Program-made: the position numbers and the translations under genes
In this document: piece by piece, positions 49,497-62,400 of the stretch
Layout: each line of letters opens with the position of its first letter
Position numbering within the stretch: the stretch's first letter is position 1
Notes under the pieces: model-generated
What the model was told of the DNA's origin: nothing
Database searches by the model: none
What the model saw: the letters and a program-made list of their open reading frames with translations, nothing else
NCBI GenBank assembly: GCA_911728455.2
Contig: OU452231.1
Location: 21,194,999-21,258,998, forward strand
Direction: 5' to 3'
DNA: 64,000 bases
Source of the DNA: Marthasterias glacialis
Lineage: Eukaryota; Echinodermata; Asteroidea; Forcipulatida; Asteriidae

Positions 49497-52400
49497 AGTC
49501 GTTGCTAAGTCTTGTTTTCACTCTGTTACGGCTTCGTGTACAAAAGTGCCATTAGACATGCGTTTGAAGCGCATTCTGAGTAGCCCCGCTCCCTGGTCGT
49601 TTCAAGGCGGAAGTTGGCCCTGGCAGGCCAGGAAAACCCAATTTTCGGATGCAGGACAATGGCAACTAACTCCAGGTACAAGAAATTTCTCTCTAGCCCT
49701 ATTATTTTTGGAGTTATTGGCAGTGGCGCTGCCGACTTCTTTTTTCGGCGTTTATTTATTTATTAATTTTTTTGCTGGCTTCGGTCCAGCACACACGTAG
49801 CAGCCTTGGCTATTGTTCACGTACACAAACCTTGGCCGTATGTACTGGCCATTTTCAGGGTGTCCTCACTCCGCAGTCGCTGGCATCCTCCCTGTTTATC
49901 CCACAGCTCCAAGACCGGTATTTTCGGAAAGCCCATGAGCAGGGCTTTCCAACAGTGTCAAACTTGTTAGTTTTCCGCCAATACTTTGGGAGATAGAGTC
50001 GTTGCTAAGTCTTGTTTTCACTCTGTTACAGCTTCGTGTACAAAAGTGCCATTAGACATGCGTTTGAAGCGCATTCTGAGTAGCCCCGCTCCCTGGTCGT
50101 TTCAAGGCGGAAGTTGGCCCTGGCTGGCCAGGAAAACCCAATTTTCGGATGCAGGACAATGGCAGCTAACTCCAGGTACAAGAAATTTCTCTCTAGCCCT
50201 ATTATTTTTGGAGTTATTGGCAGTGGCGCTGCCGACTTCTTTTTTCGGCGTTTTTTTTTTTTTTTTTTTTTTTTTTGCTGGCTTCGGTCCAGCACACACG
50301 TAGCAGCCTTGGCTATTGTTCACGTACACACACCTTGGCCGTATGTACTGGCCATTTTCAGGGTGTCCTCACTCCGCAGTCGCTGGCATCATCCCTGTTT
50401 ATCCCACAGCTCCAAGACCGGTATTTTCGGAAAGCCCATGAGCAGGGCTTTCCAACAGTGTCAAACTTGTTAGTTTCCTGCCAATACTTTGGGAGATAGA
50501 GTCGTTGCTAAGTCTTGTTTTCACTCTGTTACGGCTTCGTGTACAAAAGTGCCATTAGACATGCGTTTGAAGCGCATTCTGAGTAGCCCCGCTCCCTGGT
50601 CGTTTCAAGGCGGAAGTTGGCCCTGGCTGGCCAGGAAAACCCAATTTTGGGATGCAGGACTATGGCAGCTAAGTCCAGGTACAAGAAATTTCTCTCTAGC
50701 CCTATTATTTTTGGAGTTATTGGCAGTGGCGCTGCCGACTTCTTTTTTCGGCGTTTTTTTTTTTTTTTTTTTTTTTTTTGCTGGCTTCGGTCCAGCACAC
50801 ACGTATCAGCCTTGGCTATTGTTCACGTACACACACCATGGCCGTATGTACTGGCCATTTTCAGGGTGTCCTCACTCCGCAGTCGCTGGCATCCTCCCTG
50901 TTTATCACACAGCTCCAAAACCGGTATTTTCGGAAAGCCCATGAGCAGGGCTTTCCAACAGTGTCAAACTTGTTAGTTTCCCGCCAATACTGCGGGAGAT
51001 AGAGTCGTTGCTAAGTCTTGTTTTCACTCTGTTACGGCTTCGTGTACAAAAGTGCCATTAGACATGCGTTTGAAGCGCATTCTGAGTAGCCCCGCTCCCT
51101 GGTCGTTTCAAGGCGGAAGTTGGCCCTGGCTGGCAAGGAAAACCCGATTTTCGGATGCAGGACAATGGCAGCTAACTCCAGGTACAAGAAATTTTTCTTT
51201 AGCCCTATTATTTTTGGAGTTATTGGCAGTGGCGCTGCCGACTTCTTTTTTCGGCGTTTTTTTTTTTTTTTTTTTTTTTTTTTTTGTGGCTACGGTCCAG
51301 CACACACGTATCAGCCTTGGCTATTGTTCACGTACACACACCATGGCCGTATGTACTGGCCATTTTCAGGGTGTCCTCACTCCGTAGTCGCTGGCATCCT
51401 CCCTGTTTATCCCACAGCTCCAAGACCGGTATTTTCGGAAAGCCCATGAGCAGGGCTTTCCAACAGTGTCAAACTTGTTAGTTTCCCGCCAATACTTTGG
51501 GAGATAGAGTCGTTGCTAAGTCTTGTTTTCACTCTGTTACAGCTTCGTGTACAAAAGTGCCATTAGACATGCGTTTGAAGCGCATTCTGAGTAGCCCCGC
51601 TCCCTGGTCGTTTCAAGGCGGAAGTTGCCCCTGGCTGGCCAGGAAAACCCGATTTTCGGATGCAGGACTATGGCAGCTAACTCCAGGAACAAGAAATTTC
51701 TCTCTAGCCCTATTATTTTTGGAGTTATTGGCAGTGGCGCTGCCGACTTCTTTTTTCGGCGTTTTTTTTTTTTGTTTTTTTTTTTTGCTGGCTTCGGTCC
51801 AGCACACACGTAGCAGCCTTGGCTATTGTTCACGTACACACACCATGGCCGTATGTACCGGCCATTTTCAGGGTGTCCTCACTCCGCAGTCGCTGGCATC
51901 CTCCCTCTTTATCACACAGCTCCAAGACCGGTATTTCCGGAAAGCCCATGAGCAGGGCTTTCCAACAGTGTCAAACTTGTTAGTTTCCCGCCAATACTTT
52001 GGGAGATAGAGTCGTTGCTAAGTCTTGTTTTCACTCTGTTTCAGCTTCGTGTACAAAAGTGCCATTAGACATGCGTTTGAAGCGCATTCTGAGTAGCCCC
52101 GCTCCCTGGTCGTTTCAAGGCGGAAGTTGGCCCTGGCTGGCCAGGAAAACCCAATTTTCGGATGCAGGACAATGGCAGCTAACTCCAGGTACAAGAAATT
52201 TTTCTCTAGCCCTATTATTTTTGGAGTTATTGGCAGTGGCGCTGCCGACTTTTTTTTTCGGCGTTTATTTATTTATTAATTTTTTTGCTGGCTTCGGTCC
52301 AGCACACACGTATCAGCCTTGGCTATTGTTCACGTACACACACCATGGCCGTATGTACTGGCCATTTTCAGGGTGTCCTCACTCCACAGTCGCTGGCATC

Positions 52401-53514
52401 CTCCCTGTTTATCCCACAGCTCCAAGACCGGTATTTTCGGAAAGCCCATGAGCAGGGCTTTCCAACAGTGTCAAACTTGTTAGTTTCCCGCCAATACTTT
52501 GGGAGATAGAGTCGTTGCTAAGTCTTGTTTTCACTCTGTTACAGCTTCGTGTACAAAAGTGCCATTAGACATGCGTTTGAAGCGCATTCTGAGTAGCCCC
52601 GCTCCCTGGTCGTTTCAAGGCGGAAGTTGGCCCTGGCTGGCCAGGAAAACCCAATTTTCGGATGCAGGACTATGGCAGCTAAGTCCAGGTACAAGAAATT
52701 TCTCTCTAGCCCTATTATTTTTGGAGTTATTGGCAGTGGCGCTGCCGACTTCTTTTTTCGGCGTTTTTTTTTTTTTTTTTTTTTTTTTGCTGGCTTCGGT
52801 CCAGCACACACGTAGCAGCCTTGGCTATTGTTCACGTACACACACCATGGCCGTATGTACTGGCCATTTTCAGGGTGTCCTCACTCCGCAGTCGCTGGCA
52901 TCCTCCCTGTTTATCCCACAGCTCCAAGACCGGTATTTTCGGAAAGCCCCTGAGCAGGGCTTTCCAACAGTGTCAAACTTGTTAGTTTCCCGCCAATACT
53001 GCGGGAGATAGAGTCGTTGCTAAGTCTTGTTTTCACTCTGTTACGGCTTCGTGTACAAAAGTGCCATTAGACATGCGTTTGAAGCGCATTCTGAGTAGCC
53101 CCGCTCCCTGGTCGTTTCAAGGCGGAAGTTGCCCCTGGCTGGCCAGGAAAACCCGATTTTCGGATGCAGGACTATGGCAGCTAAGTCCAGGTACAAGAAA
53201 TTTCTCTCTAGCCCTATTATTTTTGGAGTTATTGGCAGTGGCGCTGCCGACTTCTTTTTTCGGCGTTTTTTTTTTTTTTTTTTTTTTTTTTGCTGGCTTC
53301 GGTCCAGCACACACGTAGCAGCCTTGGCTATTGTTCACGTACACACAACTTGGCCGTATGTACTGGCCATTTTCAGGGTGTCCTCACTCCGCAGTCGCTG
53401 GCATCCTCCCTGTTTATCCCACAGCTCCAAGACCGGTATTTTCAGAAAGCCCATGAGCAGGGCTTTCCAACAGTGTCAAACTTGTTAGTTTCCCGCCAAT
53501 ACTTTGGGAGATAG
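49497..53514. repeat. Segmental higher-order block, copy C
   Basis: Units 49497, 49997, 50500, 51003, 51508, 52010, 52510 and 53012. The first three match 42475-43976 at an offset near 7,022-7,025 bp. Units 51003 and 51508 match 44979 and 45484 at 6,024 bp. Unit 52010 matches 46994 at 5,016 bp. The block is thus an older stretch with about one unit removed at each step. Confidence 0.82.
53012..53514. repeat. Chimeric unit with GTTGCCCC and GCTAAGTCC markers
   Basis: It joins GTTGCCCCTGG of the 51508 type to GGACTATGGCAGCTAAGTCC of the 52510 type and begins with TTACGG. A like unit closes the window at 63511. Confidence 0.75.
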
Positions 53515-55015
53515 AGTCGTTGCTAAGTCTTGTTTTCACTCTGTTACAGCTTCGTGTACAAAAGTGCCATTAGACATGCGTTTGAAGCGCATTCTGAGCA
53601 GCCCCGCTCCCTGGTCGTTTCAAGGCGGAAGTAGGCCCTGGCTGGCCTGGAAAACCCAATTTTCGGATGCAGGACAATGGCAGCTAAGTCCAGGTACAAG
53701 AAATTTCTCTCTAGCCCTATTATTTTTGGAGTTATTGGCAGTGGCGCTGCCGACTTCTTTTTTCGGCGTTTATTTATTTATTTATTTTTTTGCTGGCTTC
53801 GGTCCAGCACACACGTAGCAGCCTTGGCTATTGTTCACATACACACACCATGGCCGTATGTACTGGCCATTTTCAGGGTGTCCTCACTCTGCAGTCGCTG
53901 GCATCCTCCCTGTTTATCCCACAGCTCCAAGACAGGTATTTTCGGAAAGCCCCTGAGCAGGGCTTTCCAACAGTGTCAAACTTGTTAGTTTCCCGCCAAT
54001 ACTTTGGGAGATAGAGTCGTTGCTAAGTCTTGTTTTCACTCTGTTACAGCTTCGAGTACAAAAGTGCCATTAGACATGCGTTTGAAGCGTATTCTGAGTA
54101 GCCCCGCTCCCTGGTCGTTTCAAGGCGAAAGTTGGCCCTGGCTGGCCAGGAAAACCCAATTTTCGGATCCAGGACAATGGCAGCTAAATCCAGGTACAAG
54201 AAATTTCTCTCTAGCCCTATTATTTTTGGAGTTATTGGCAGTGGCGCTGCCGACTTCTTTTTTCGGCGTTTATTTATTTATTTATTTTTTTTTCTGGCTT
54301 CGGTCCAGCACACACGTAGCAGCCTTGGCTATTGTTCACGTACACACACCATGGCCGTATGTACTGGCCATTTTCAGGGTGTCCTCACTCCGCAGTCCCT
54401 GGCATCCTCCTTGTTTATCACACAGCTCCAAGACCGGTATTTTCGGAAAGCCCCTGAGCAGGGCTTTCCAACAGTGTCAAACTTGTTAGTTTCCCGCCAA
54501 TACTTTGGGAGATAGAGTCGTTGCTAAGTCTTGTTTTCACTCTGTTACAGCTTCGAGTACAAAAGTGCCATTAGACATGCGTTTGAAGCGCATTCTGAGT
54601 AGCCCCGCTCCCTGGTCGTTTCAAGGTGAAAGTTGGCCCTGGCTGGCCAGGAAAACCCAATTTTCGGATGCAGGACAATGGCAGCTAAATCCAGGTACAA
54701 GAAATTTCTCTCTAGCCCTATTATTTTTGGAGTTATTGGCAGTGGCGCTGCCGACTTCTTTTTTCGGCGTTTATTTATTTATTAATTTTTTTGCTGGCTT
54801 CGGTCCAGCACACACGTAGCAGCCTTGGCTATTGTTCACGTACACACACCATGGCCGTATGTACTGGCCATTTTCAGGGTGTCCTCACTCCGCAGTCGCT
54901 GGCATCCTCCCTGTTTATCACACAGCTCCAAGACCGGTATTTTCGGAAAGCCCATGAGCAGGGCTTTCCAACAGTGTCAAACTTGTTAGTTTCCCGCCAA
55001 TACTTTGGGAGATAG

Positions 55016-55251
55016 AGTCGTTGCTAAGTCTTGTTTTCACTCTGTTTCAGCTTCGTGTACAAAAGTGCCATTAGACATGCGTTTGAAGCGCATTCTGGTC
55101 ATTTCAAGGCGGAAGTTGGCCTTGGCTGGCCAAGAAAACCCGATTTTCGGATGCAGGACAATGGCAGCTAAGTCCAGGTACAAGAAATTTTTCTCTAGCC
55201 CTATTATGTTTGGAGTTATTGGCAGTGGCGCTGCCGACTTCTTTTTTCGGC

Positions 55252-55284
<33 letters not shown>

Positions 55285-55505
55285 TGGCTACGGTTCAGCA
55301 CACATGTAGCAGCCTTGGCTATTGTTCACGTACACACACCATGGCCGTATGTACTGGCCATTTTCAGGGTGTCCTCACTCCGCAGTCGCTGGCATCCTCC
55401 CTGTTTATCACACAGCTCCAAAACCGGTATTTTCGGAAAGCCCATGAGCAGGGCTTTCCAACAGTGTCAAACTTGTTAGTTTCCCGCCAATACTTTGGGA
55501 GATAG
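55016..55505. repeat. Satellite unit with a 17-bp deletion
   Basis: CATTCTG is followed directly by GTCATTTCAAGG; the 17 bases AGTAGCCCCGCTCCCTG are absent. CTG occurs at both borders of the lost stretch, which suggests slippage or microhomology-mediated deletion. The deletion is found once in the window. Confidence 0.9.
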
Positions 55506-58500
55506 AGTCGTTGCTAAGTCTTGTTTTCACTCTGTTACAGCTTCGTGTACAAAAGTGCCATAAGACATGCGTTTGAAGCGCATTCTGAGTAGCCCCGCTC
55601 CCTGGTCGTTTCAAGGCGGAAGTTGGCCCTGGCTGGCCAGGAAAACCCGATTTTCGGATGCAGGACAATGGCAGCTAACTCCAGGTACAAGAAATTTCTC
55701 TCTAACCCTATTATTTTTGGAGTTATTTGCAGTGGCGCTGCCGACTTCTTTTTTCGGCGTTTTTTTTTTTTTTTTTTTTTGCTGGCTTCGGTCCAGCACA
55801 AACGTAGCAGCCTTGGCTATTGTTCACGTACACACACCATGGCCGTATGTACTGGCCATTTTCAGGGTGTCCTCACTCCGCAGTCCCTGGCATCCTCCCT
55901 GTTTATCCCACAGCTCCAAGACAGGTATTTTCAGAAAGCCCATGAGCAGGGCTTTCCAACAGTGTCAAACTTGTTAGTTTCCCGCCAATACTTTGGGAGA
56001 TAGAGTCGTTGCTAAGTCTTGTTTTCACTCTGTTACAGCTTCGTGTACAAAAGTGCCATTAGACATACGTTTGAAGTGCATTCTGAGCAGCCCCGCTCCC
56101 TGGTCGTTTCAAGGCGGAAGATGGCCCTGGCTGGCCAGGAAAACCCGATTTTCGGATGCAGGACTATGGCAGCTAACTCCAGGTACAAGAAATTTCTCTC
56201 TAGCCCTATTATTTTTGGAGTTATTGGCAGTGGCGCTGCCGACTTCTTTTTTCGGCGTTTATTTATTTTTTTTTTTTTTTGCTGGCTTCGGTCCAGCACA
56301 CTCGTAGCAGCCTTGGCTATTGTTCACGTACACACACCATGGCCGTATGTACTGGCCATTTTCAGGGTGTCCTCACTCCGCAGTCCCTGGCATCCTCCCT
56401 GTTTATCCCAAAGCTCCAAGACCGGTATTTTCGGAAAGCCCATGAGCAGGGCTTTCCAACAGTGTCAAACTTGTTAGTTTCCCGCCAATACTTCGGGAGA
56501 TAGAGTCGTTGCTAAGTCTTGTTTTCACTCTGTTACAGCATCGTGTACAAAAGTGCCATTAGACATGCGTTTGAAGCGCATTCTGAGTAGCCCCGCTCCC
56601 TGGTCGTTTCAAGGCGGAAGTTGGCCCTGGCTGGCCAGGAAAACCCAATTTGCGGATGCAGGACAATGGCAGCTAAGTCCAGGTACAAGAAATTTCTCTC
56701 TAGCCCTATTATTTTTGGAGTTATTGGCAGTGGCGCTGCCGACTTCTTTTTTCGGCGTTTATATATTTATTAATTTTTTTGCTGGCTTCGGTCCAGCACA
56801 CACGTAGCAGCCTTGGCTATTGTTCACGTACACACACCATGGCCGTATGTACTGGCCATTTTCAGGGTGTCCTCACTCCGCAGTCCCTGGCATCCTCCCT
56901 GTTTATCACACAGCTCCAAGACCGGTATTTTCGGAAAGCCCATGAGCAGGGCTTTCCAACAGTGTCAAACTTGTTAGTTTCCCGCCAATACTTTGGGAGA
57001 TAGAGTCGTTGCTAAGTCTTGTTTTCACTCTGTTACAGCTTCGTGTACAAAAGTGCCATAAGACATGCGTTTGAAGCACATTCTGAGTTGCCCCGCTCCC
57101 TGGTCGTTTCAAGGCGGAAGTTGGCCCTGGCTGGCCAGGAAAACCTGATTTTCGGATGCAGGACAATGGCAGCTAACTCCAGGTACAAGAAATTTCTCTC
57201 TAACCCTATTATTTTTGGAGTTATTGGCAGTGGCGCTGCCGACTTCTTTTTTCGGCGTTTTTTTTTTTTTTTTTTTGCTGGCTTCGGTCCAGCACAAACG
57301 TAGCAGCCTTGGCTATTGTTCACGTACACACACCATGGCCGTATGTACTGGCCATTTTCAGGGTGTCCTCACTCCGCAGTCGCTGGCATCCTCCCTGTTT
57401 ATCCCACAGCTCCAAGACCGGTATTTTCGGAAAGCCCATGAGCAGGGCTTTCCAACAGTGTCAAACTTGTTAGTTCCCCGCCAATACTTTGGGAGATAGA
57501 GTCGTTGCTAAGTCTTGTTTTCACTCTGTTACAGCTTCGTGTACAAAAGTGCCATTAGACATACGTTTGAAGTGCATTCTGAGCAGCCCCGCTCCCTGGT
57601 CGTTTCAAGGCGGAAGATGGCCCTGGCTGGCCAGGAAAACCCGATTTTCGGATGCAGGACAATGGCAGCTAACTCCAGGTACAAGAAATTTTTCTCTAAC
57701 CCTATTATTTTTGGAGTTATTGGCAGTGGCGCTGCCGACTTCTTTTTTCGGCGTTTTTTTTTTTTTTTTTTTTTGCTGGCTTCGGTCCAGCACAAACGTA
57801 GCAGCCTTGGCTATTGTTCACGTACACACACCATGGCCGTATGTACTGGCCATTTTCAGGGTGTCCTCACTCCGCAGTCGCTGGCATCCTCCCTGTTTAT
57901 CCCACAGCTCCAAGACAGGTATTTTCAGAAAGCCCATGAGCAGGGCTTTCCAACAGTGTCAAACTTGTTAGTTTCCCGCCAATACTTTGGGAGATAGAGT
58001 CGTTGCTAAGTCTTGTTTTCACTCTGTTACAGCTTCGTGTACAAAAGTGCCATTAGACATACGTTTGAAGTGCATTCTGAGCAGCCCCGCTCCCTGGTCG
58101 TTTCAAGGCGGAAGATGGCCCTAGCTGGCCAGGAAAACCCGATTTTCGGATGCAGGACTATGGCAGCTAACTCCAGGTACAAGAAATTTCTCTCTAACCC
58201 TATTATTTTTGGAGTTATTGGCAGTGGCGCTGCCGACTTCTTTTTTCGGCGTTTTTTTTTTTTTTTTTTTTTGCTGGCTTCGGTCCAGCACAAACGTAGC
58301 AGCCTTGGCTATTGTTCACGTACACACACCATGGCCGTATGTACTGGCCATTTTCAGGGTGTCCTCACTCCGCAGTCGCTGGCATCTTCCCTGTTTATCC
58401 CACAGCTCCAAGACAGGTATTTTCAGAAAGCCCATGAGCAGGGCTTTCCAACAGTGTCAAACTTGTTAGTACCCGCCAATACTTTGGGAGATAGAGTCGT

Positions 58501-58993
58501 TGCTAAGTCTTGTTTTCACTCTGTTACAGCTTCGTGTACAAAAGTGCCATTAGACATACGTTTGAAGTGCATTCTGAGCAGCCCCGCCCCCTGGTCGTTT
58601 CAAGGCGGAAGATGGCCCTGGCTGGCCAGGAAAACCCGATTTTCGGATGCAGGACTATGGCAGCTAACTCCAGGTACAAGAAATTTCTCTCTAGCCCTAT
58701 TATTTTTGGAGTTATTGGCAGTGGCGCTGCCGACTTCTTTTTTCGGCGTTTATTTATTTTTTTTTTTTTTGCTGGCTTCGGTCCAGCACACACGTAGCAG
58801 CCTTGGCTATTGTTCACGTACACACACCTTGGCCGTATGTACTGGCCATTTTCAGGGTGTCCTCACTCCGCAGTCGCTGGCATCCTCCCTGTTTATCCCA
58901 CAGCTCCAAGACCGGTATTTTCGGAAAGCCCATGAGCAGGGCTTTCCAACAGTGTCAAACTTGTTAGTTTCCTGCCAATACTTTGGGAGATAG
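55506..58993. repeat. Divergent satellite subfamily island
   Basis: Units 55506, 57004, 57500 and 57998 share CTCTAACCCTATT and CAGCACAAACG. Units 56004, 57500, 57998 and 58498 share GACATACGTTTGAAGTGC with GAGCAGCC. Units 55506 and 57004 share GCCATAAGAC. These combinations are not seen elsewhere in the window, so the island amplified locally. GAGCAGCC/GAAGATGG recalls the first 6.4 kb. Confidence 0.85.
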
Positions 58994-59497
58994 AGTCGTT
59001 GCTAAGTCTTGTTTTCACTCTGTTACAGCTTCGTGTACAAAAGTGCCATTAGACATGCGTTTGAAGCGCATTCTGAGTAGCCCCGCTCCCTGGTCGTTTC
59101 AAGGCGGAAGTTGGCCCTGGCTGGCCAGGAAAACCCAATTTTCGGATGCAGGACTATGGCAGCTAAGTCCAGGTACAAGAAATTTCTCTCTAGCCCTATT
59201 ATTTTTGGAGTTATTGGCAGTGGCGCTGCCGACTTCTTTTTTCGGCGGTTTTTTTTTTTTTTTTTTTTTTTTTTGCTGGCTTCGGTCCAGCACACACGTA
59301 GCAGCCTTGGCTATTGTTCACGTACACACACCTTGGCCGTATGTACTGGCCATTTTCAGGGTGTCCTCACTCCGCAGTCGCTGGCATCCTCCCTGTTTAT
59401 CCCACAGCTCCAAGACCGGTATTTTCGGAAAGCCCATGAGCAGGGCTTTCCAACAGTGTCAAACTTGTTAGTTTCCCGCCAATACTGCGGGAGATAG

Positions 59498-62400
59498 AGT
59501 CGTTGCTAAGTCTTGTTTTCACTCTGTTACGGCTTCGTGTACAAAAGTGCCATTAGACATGCGTTTGAAGCGCATTCTGAGTAGCCCCGCTCCCTGGTCG
59601 TTTCAAGGCGGAAGTTGGCCCTGGCAGGCCAGGAAAACCCAATTTTCGGATGCAGGACAATGGCAACTAACTCCAGGTACAAGAAATTTCTCTCTAGCCC
59701 TATTATTTTTGGAGTTATTGGCAGTGGCGCTGCCGACTTCTTTTTTCGGCGTTTATTTATTTATTAATTTTTTTGCTGGCTTCGGTCCAGCACACACGTA
59801 GCAGCCTTGGCTATTGTTCACGTACACAAACCTTGGCCGTATGTACTGGCCATTTTCAGGGTGTCCTCACTCCGCAGTCGCTGGCATCCTCCCTGTTTAT
59901 CCCACAGCTCCAAGACCGGTATTTTCGGAAAGCCCATGAGCAGGGCTTTCCAACAGTGTCAAACTTGTTAGTTTTCCGCCAATACTTTGGGAGATAGAGT
60001 CGTTGCTAAGTCTTGTTTTCACTCTGTTACAGCTTCGTGTACAAAAGTGCCATTAGACATGCGTTTGAAGCGCATTCTGAGTAGCCCCGCTCCCTGGTCG
60101 TTTCAAGGCGGAAGTTGGCCCTGGCTGGCCAGGAAAACCCAATTTTCGGATGCAGGACAATGGCAGCTAACTCCAGGTACAAGAAATTTCTCTCTAGCCC
60201 TATTATTTTTGGAGTTATTGGCAGTGGCGCTGCCGACTTCTTTTTTCGGCGTTTATTTATTTATTAATTTTTTTGCTGGCTTCGGTCCAGCACACACGTA
60301 GCAGCCTTGGCTATTGTTCACGTACACACACCTTGGCCGTATGTACTGGCCATTTTCAGGGTGTCCTCACTCCGCAGTCGCTGGCATCATTCCTGTTTAT
60401 CCCACAGCTCCAAGACCGGTATTTTCGGAAAGCCCATGAGCAGGGCTTTCCAACAGTGTCAAACTTGTTAGTTTCCTGCCAATACTTTGGGAGATAGAGT
60501 CGTTGCTAAGTCTTGTTTTCACTCTGTTACGGCTTCGTGTACAAAAGTGCCATTAGACATGCGTTTGAAGCGCATTCTGAGTAGCCCCGCTCCCTGGTCG
60601 TTTCAAGGCGGAAGTTGGCCCTGGCTGGCCAGGAAAACCCAATTTTGGGATGCAGGACTATGGCAGCTAAGTCCAGGTACAAGAAATTTCTCTCTAGCCC
60701 TATTATTTTTGGAGTTATTGGCAGTGGCGCTGCCGACTTCTTTTTTCGGCGTTTTTTTTTTTTTTTTTTTTTTTTTGCTGGCTTCGGTCCAGCACACACG
60801 TATCAGCCTTGGCTATTGTTCACGTACACACACCATGGCCGTATGTACTGGCCATTTTCAGGGTGTCCTCACTCCGCAGTCGCTGGCATCCTCCCTGTTT
60901 ATCACACAGCTCCAAAACCGGTATTTTCGGAAAGCCCATGAGCAGGGCTTTCCAACAGTGTCAAACTTGTTAGTTTCCCGCCAATACTGCGGGAGATAGA
61001 GTCGTTGCTAAGTCTTGTTTTCACTCTGTTACAGCTTCGTGTACAAAAGTGCCATTAGACATGCGTTTGAAGCGCATTCTGAGTAGCCCCGCTCCCTGGT
61101 CGTTTCAAGGCGGAAGTTGCCCCTGGCTGGCCAGGAAAACCCGATTTTCGGATGCAGGACTATGGCAGCTAACTCCAGGAACAAGAAATTTCTCTCTAGC
61201 CCTATTATTTTTGGAGTTATTGGCAGTGGCGCTGCCGACTTCTTTTTTCGGCGTTTTTTTTTTTTTTTTTTTTTTTTTGCTGGCTTCGGTCCAGCACACA
61301 CGTAGCAGCCTTGGCTATTGTTCACGTACACACACCATGGCCGTATGTACCGGCCATTTTCAGGGTGTCCTCACTCCGCAGTCGCTGGCATCCTCCCTCT
61401 TTATCACACAGCTCCAAGACCGGTATTTCCGGAAAGCCCATGAGCAGGGCTTTCCAACAGTGTCAAACTTGTTAGTTTCCCGCCAATACTTTGGGAGATA
61501 GAGTCGTTGCTAAGTCTTGTTTTCACTCTGTTTCAGCTTCGTGTACAAAAGTGCCATTAGACATGCGTTTGAAGCGCATTCTGAGTAGCCCCGCTCCCTG
61601 GTCGTTTCAAGGCGGAAGTTGGCCCTGGCTGGCCAGGAAAACCCAATTTTCGGATGCAGGACAATGGCAGCTAACTCCAGGTACAAGAAATTTTTCTTTA
61701 GCCCTATTATTTTTGGAGTTATTGGCAGTGGCGCTGCCGACTTCTTTTTTCGGCGTTTTTTTTTTTTTTTTTTTTTTTTTTTGTGGCTACGGTCCAGCAC
61801 ACACGTATCAGCCTTGGCTATTGTTCACGTACACACACCATGGCCGTATGTACTGGCCATTTTCAGGGTGTCCTCACTCCGTAGTCGCTGGCATCCTCCC
61901 TGTTTATCCCACAGCTCCAAGACTGGTATTTTCGGAAAGCCCATGAGCAGGGCTTTCCAACAGTGTCAAACTTGTTAGTTTCCCGCCAATACTTTGGGAG
62001 ATAGAGTCGTTGCTAAGTCTTGTTTTCACTCTGTTACAGCTTCGTGTACAAAAGTGCCATTAGACATGCGTTTGAAGCGCATTCTGAGTAGCCCCGCTCC
62101 CTGGTCGTTTCAAGGCGGAAGTTGCCCCTGGCTGGCCAGGAAAACCCGATTTTCGGATGCAGGACTATGGCAGCTAACTCCAGGAACAAGAAATTTCTCT
62201 CTAGCCCTATTATTTTTGGAGTTATTGGCAGTGGCGCTGCCGACTTCTTTTTTCGGCGTTTTTTTTTTTTTTTTTTTTTTTTTTGCTGGCTTCGGTCCAG
62301 CACACACGTAGCAGCCTTGGCTATTGTTCACGTACACACACCATGGCCGTATGTACCGGCCATTTTCAGGGTGTCCTCACTCCGCAGTCGCTGGCATCCT

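Noticed and set aside
58013..58993. 326-codon open frame on the + strand, the longest in the window
   Set aside because: It spans two satellite units. It exists only because unit 57998 reads TTAGTACCCGCC for TTAGTTTCCCGCC, losing one base and shifting the frame past the usual stop. It includes a poly-Phe run from the T tract and has no recognisable domain.
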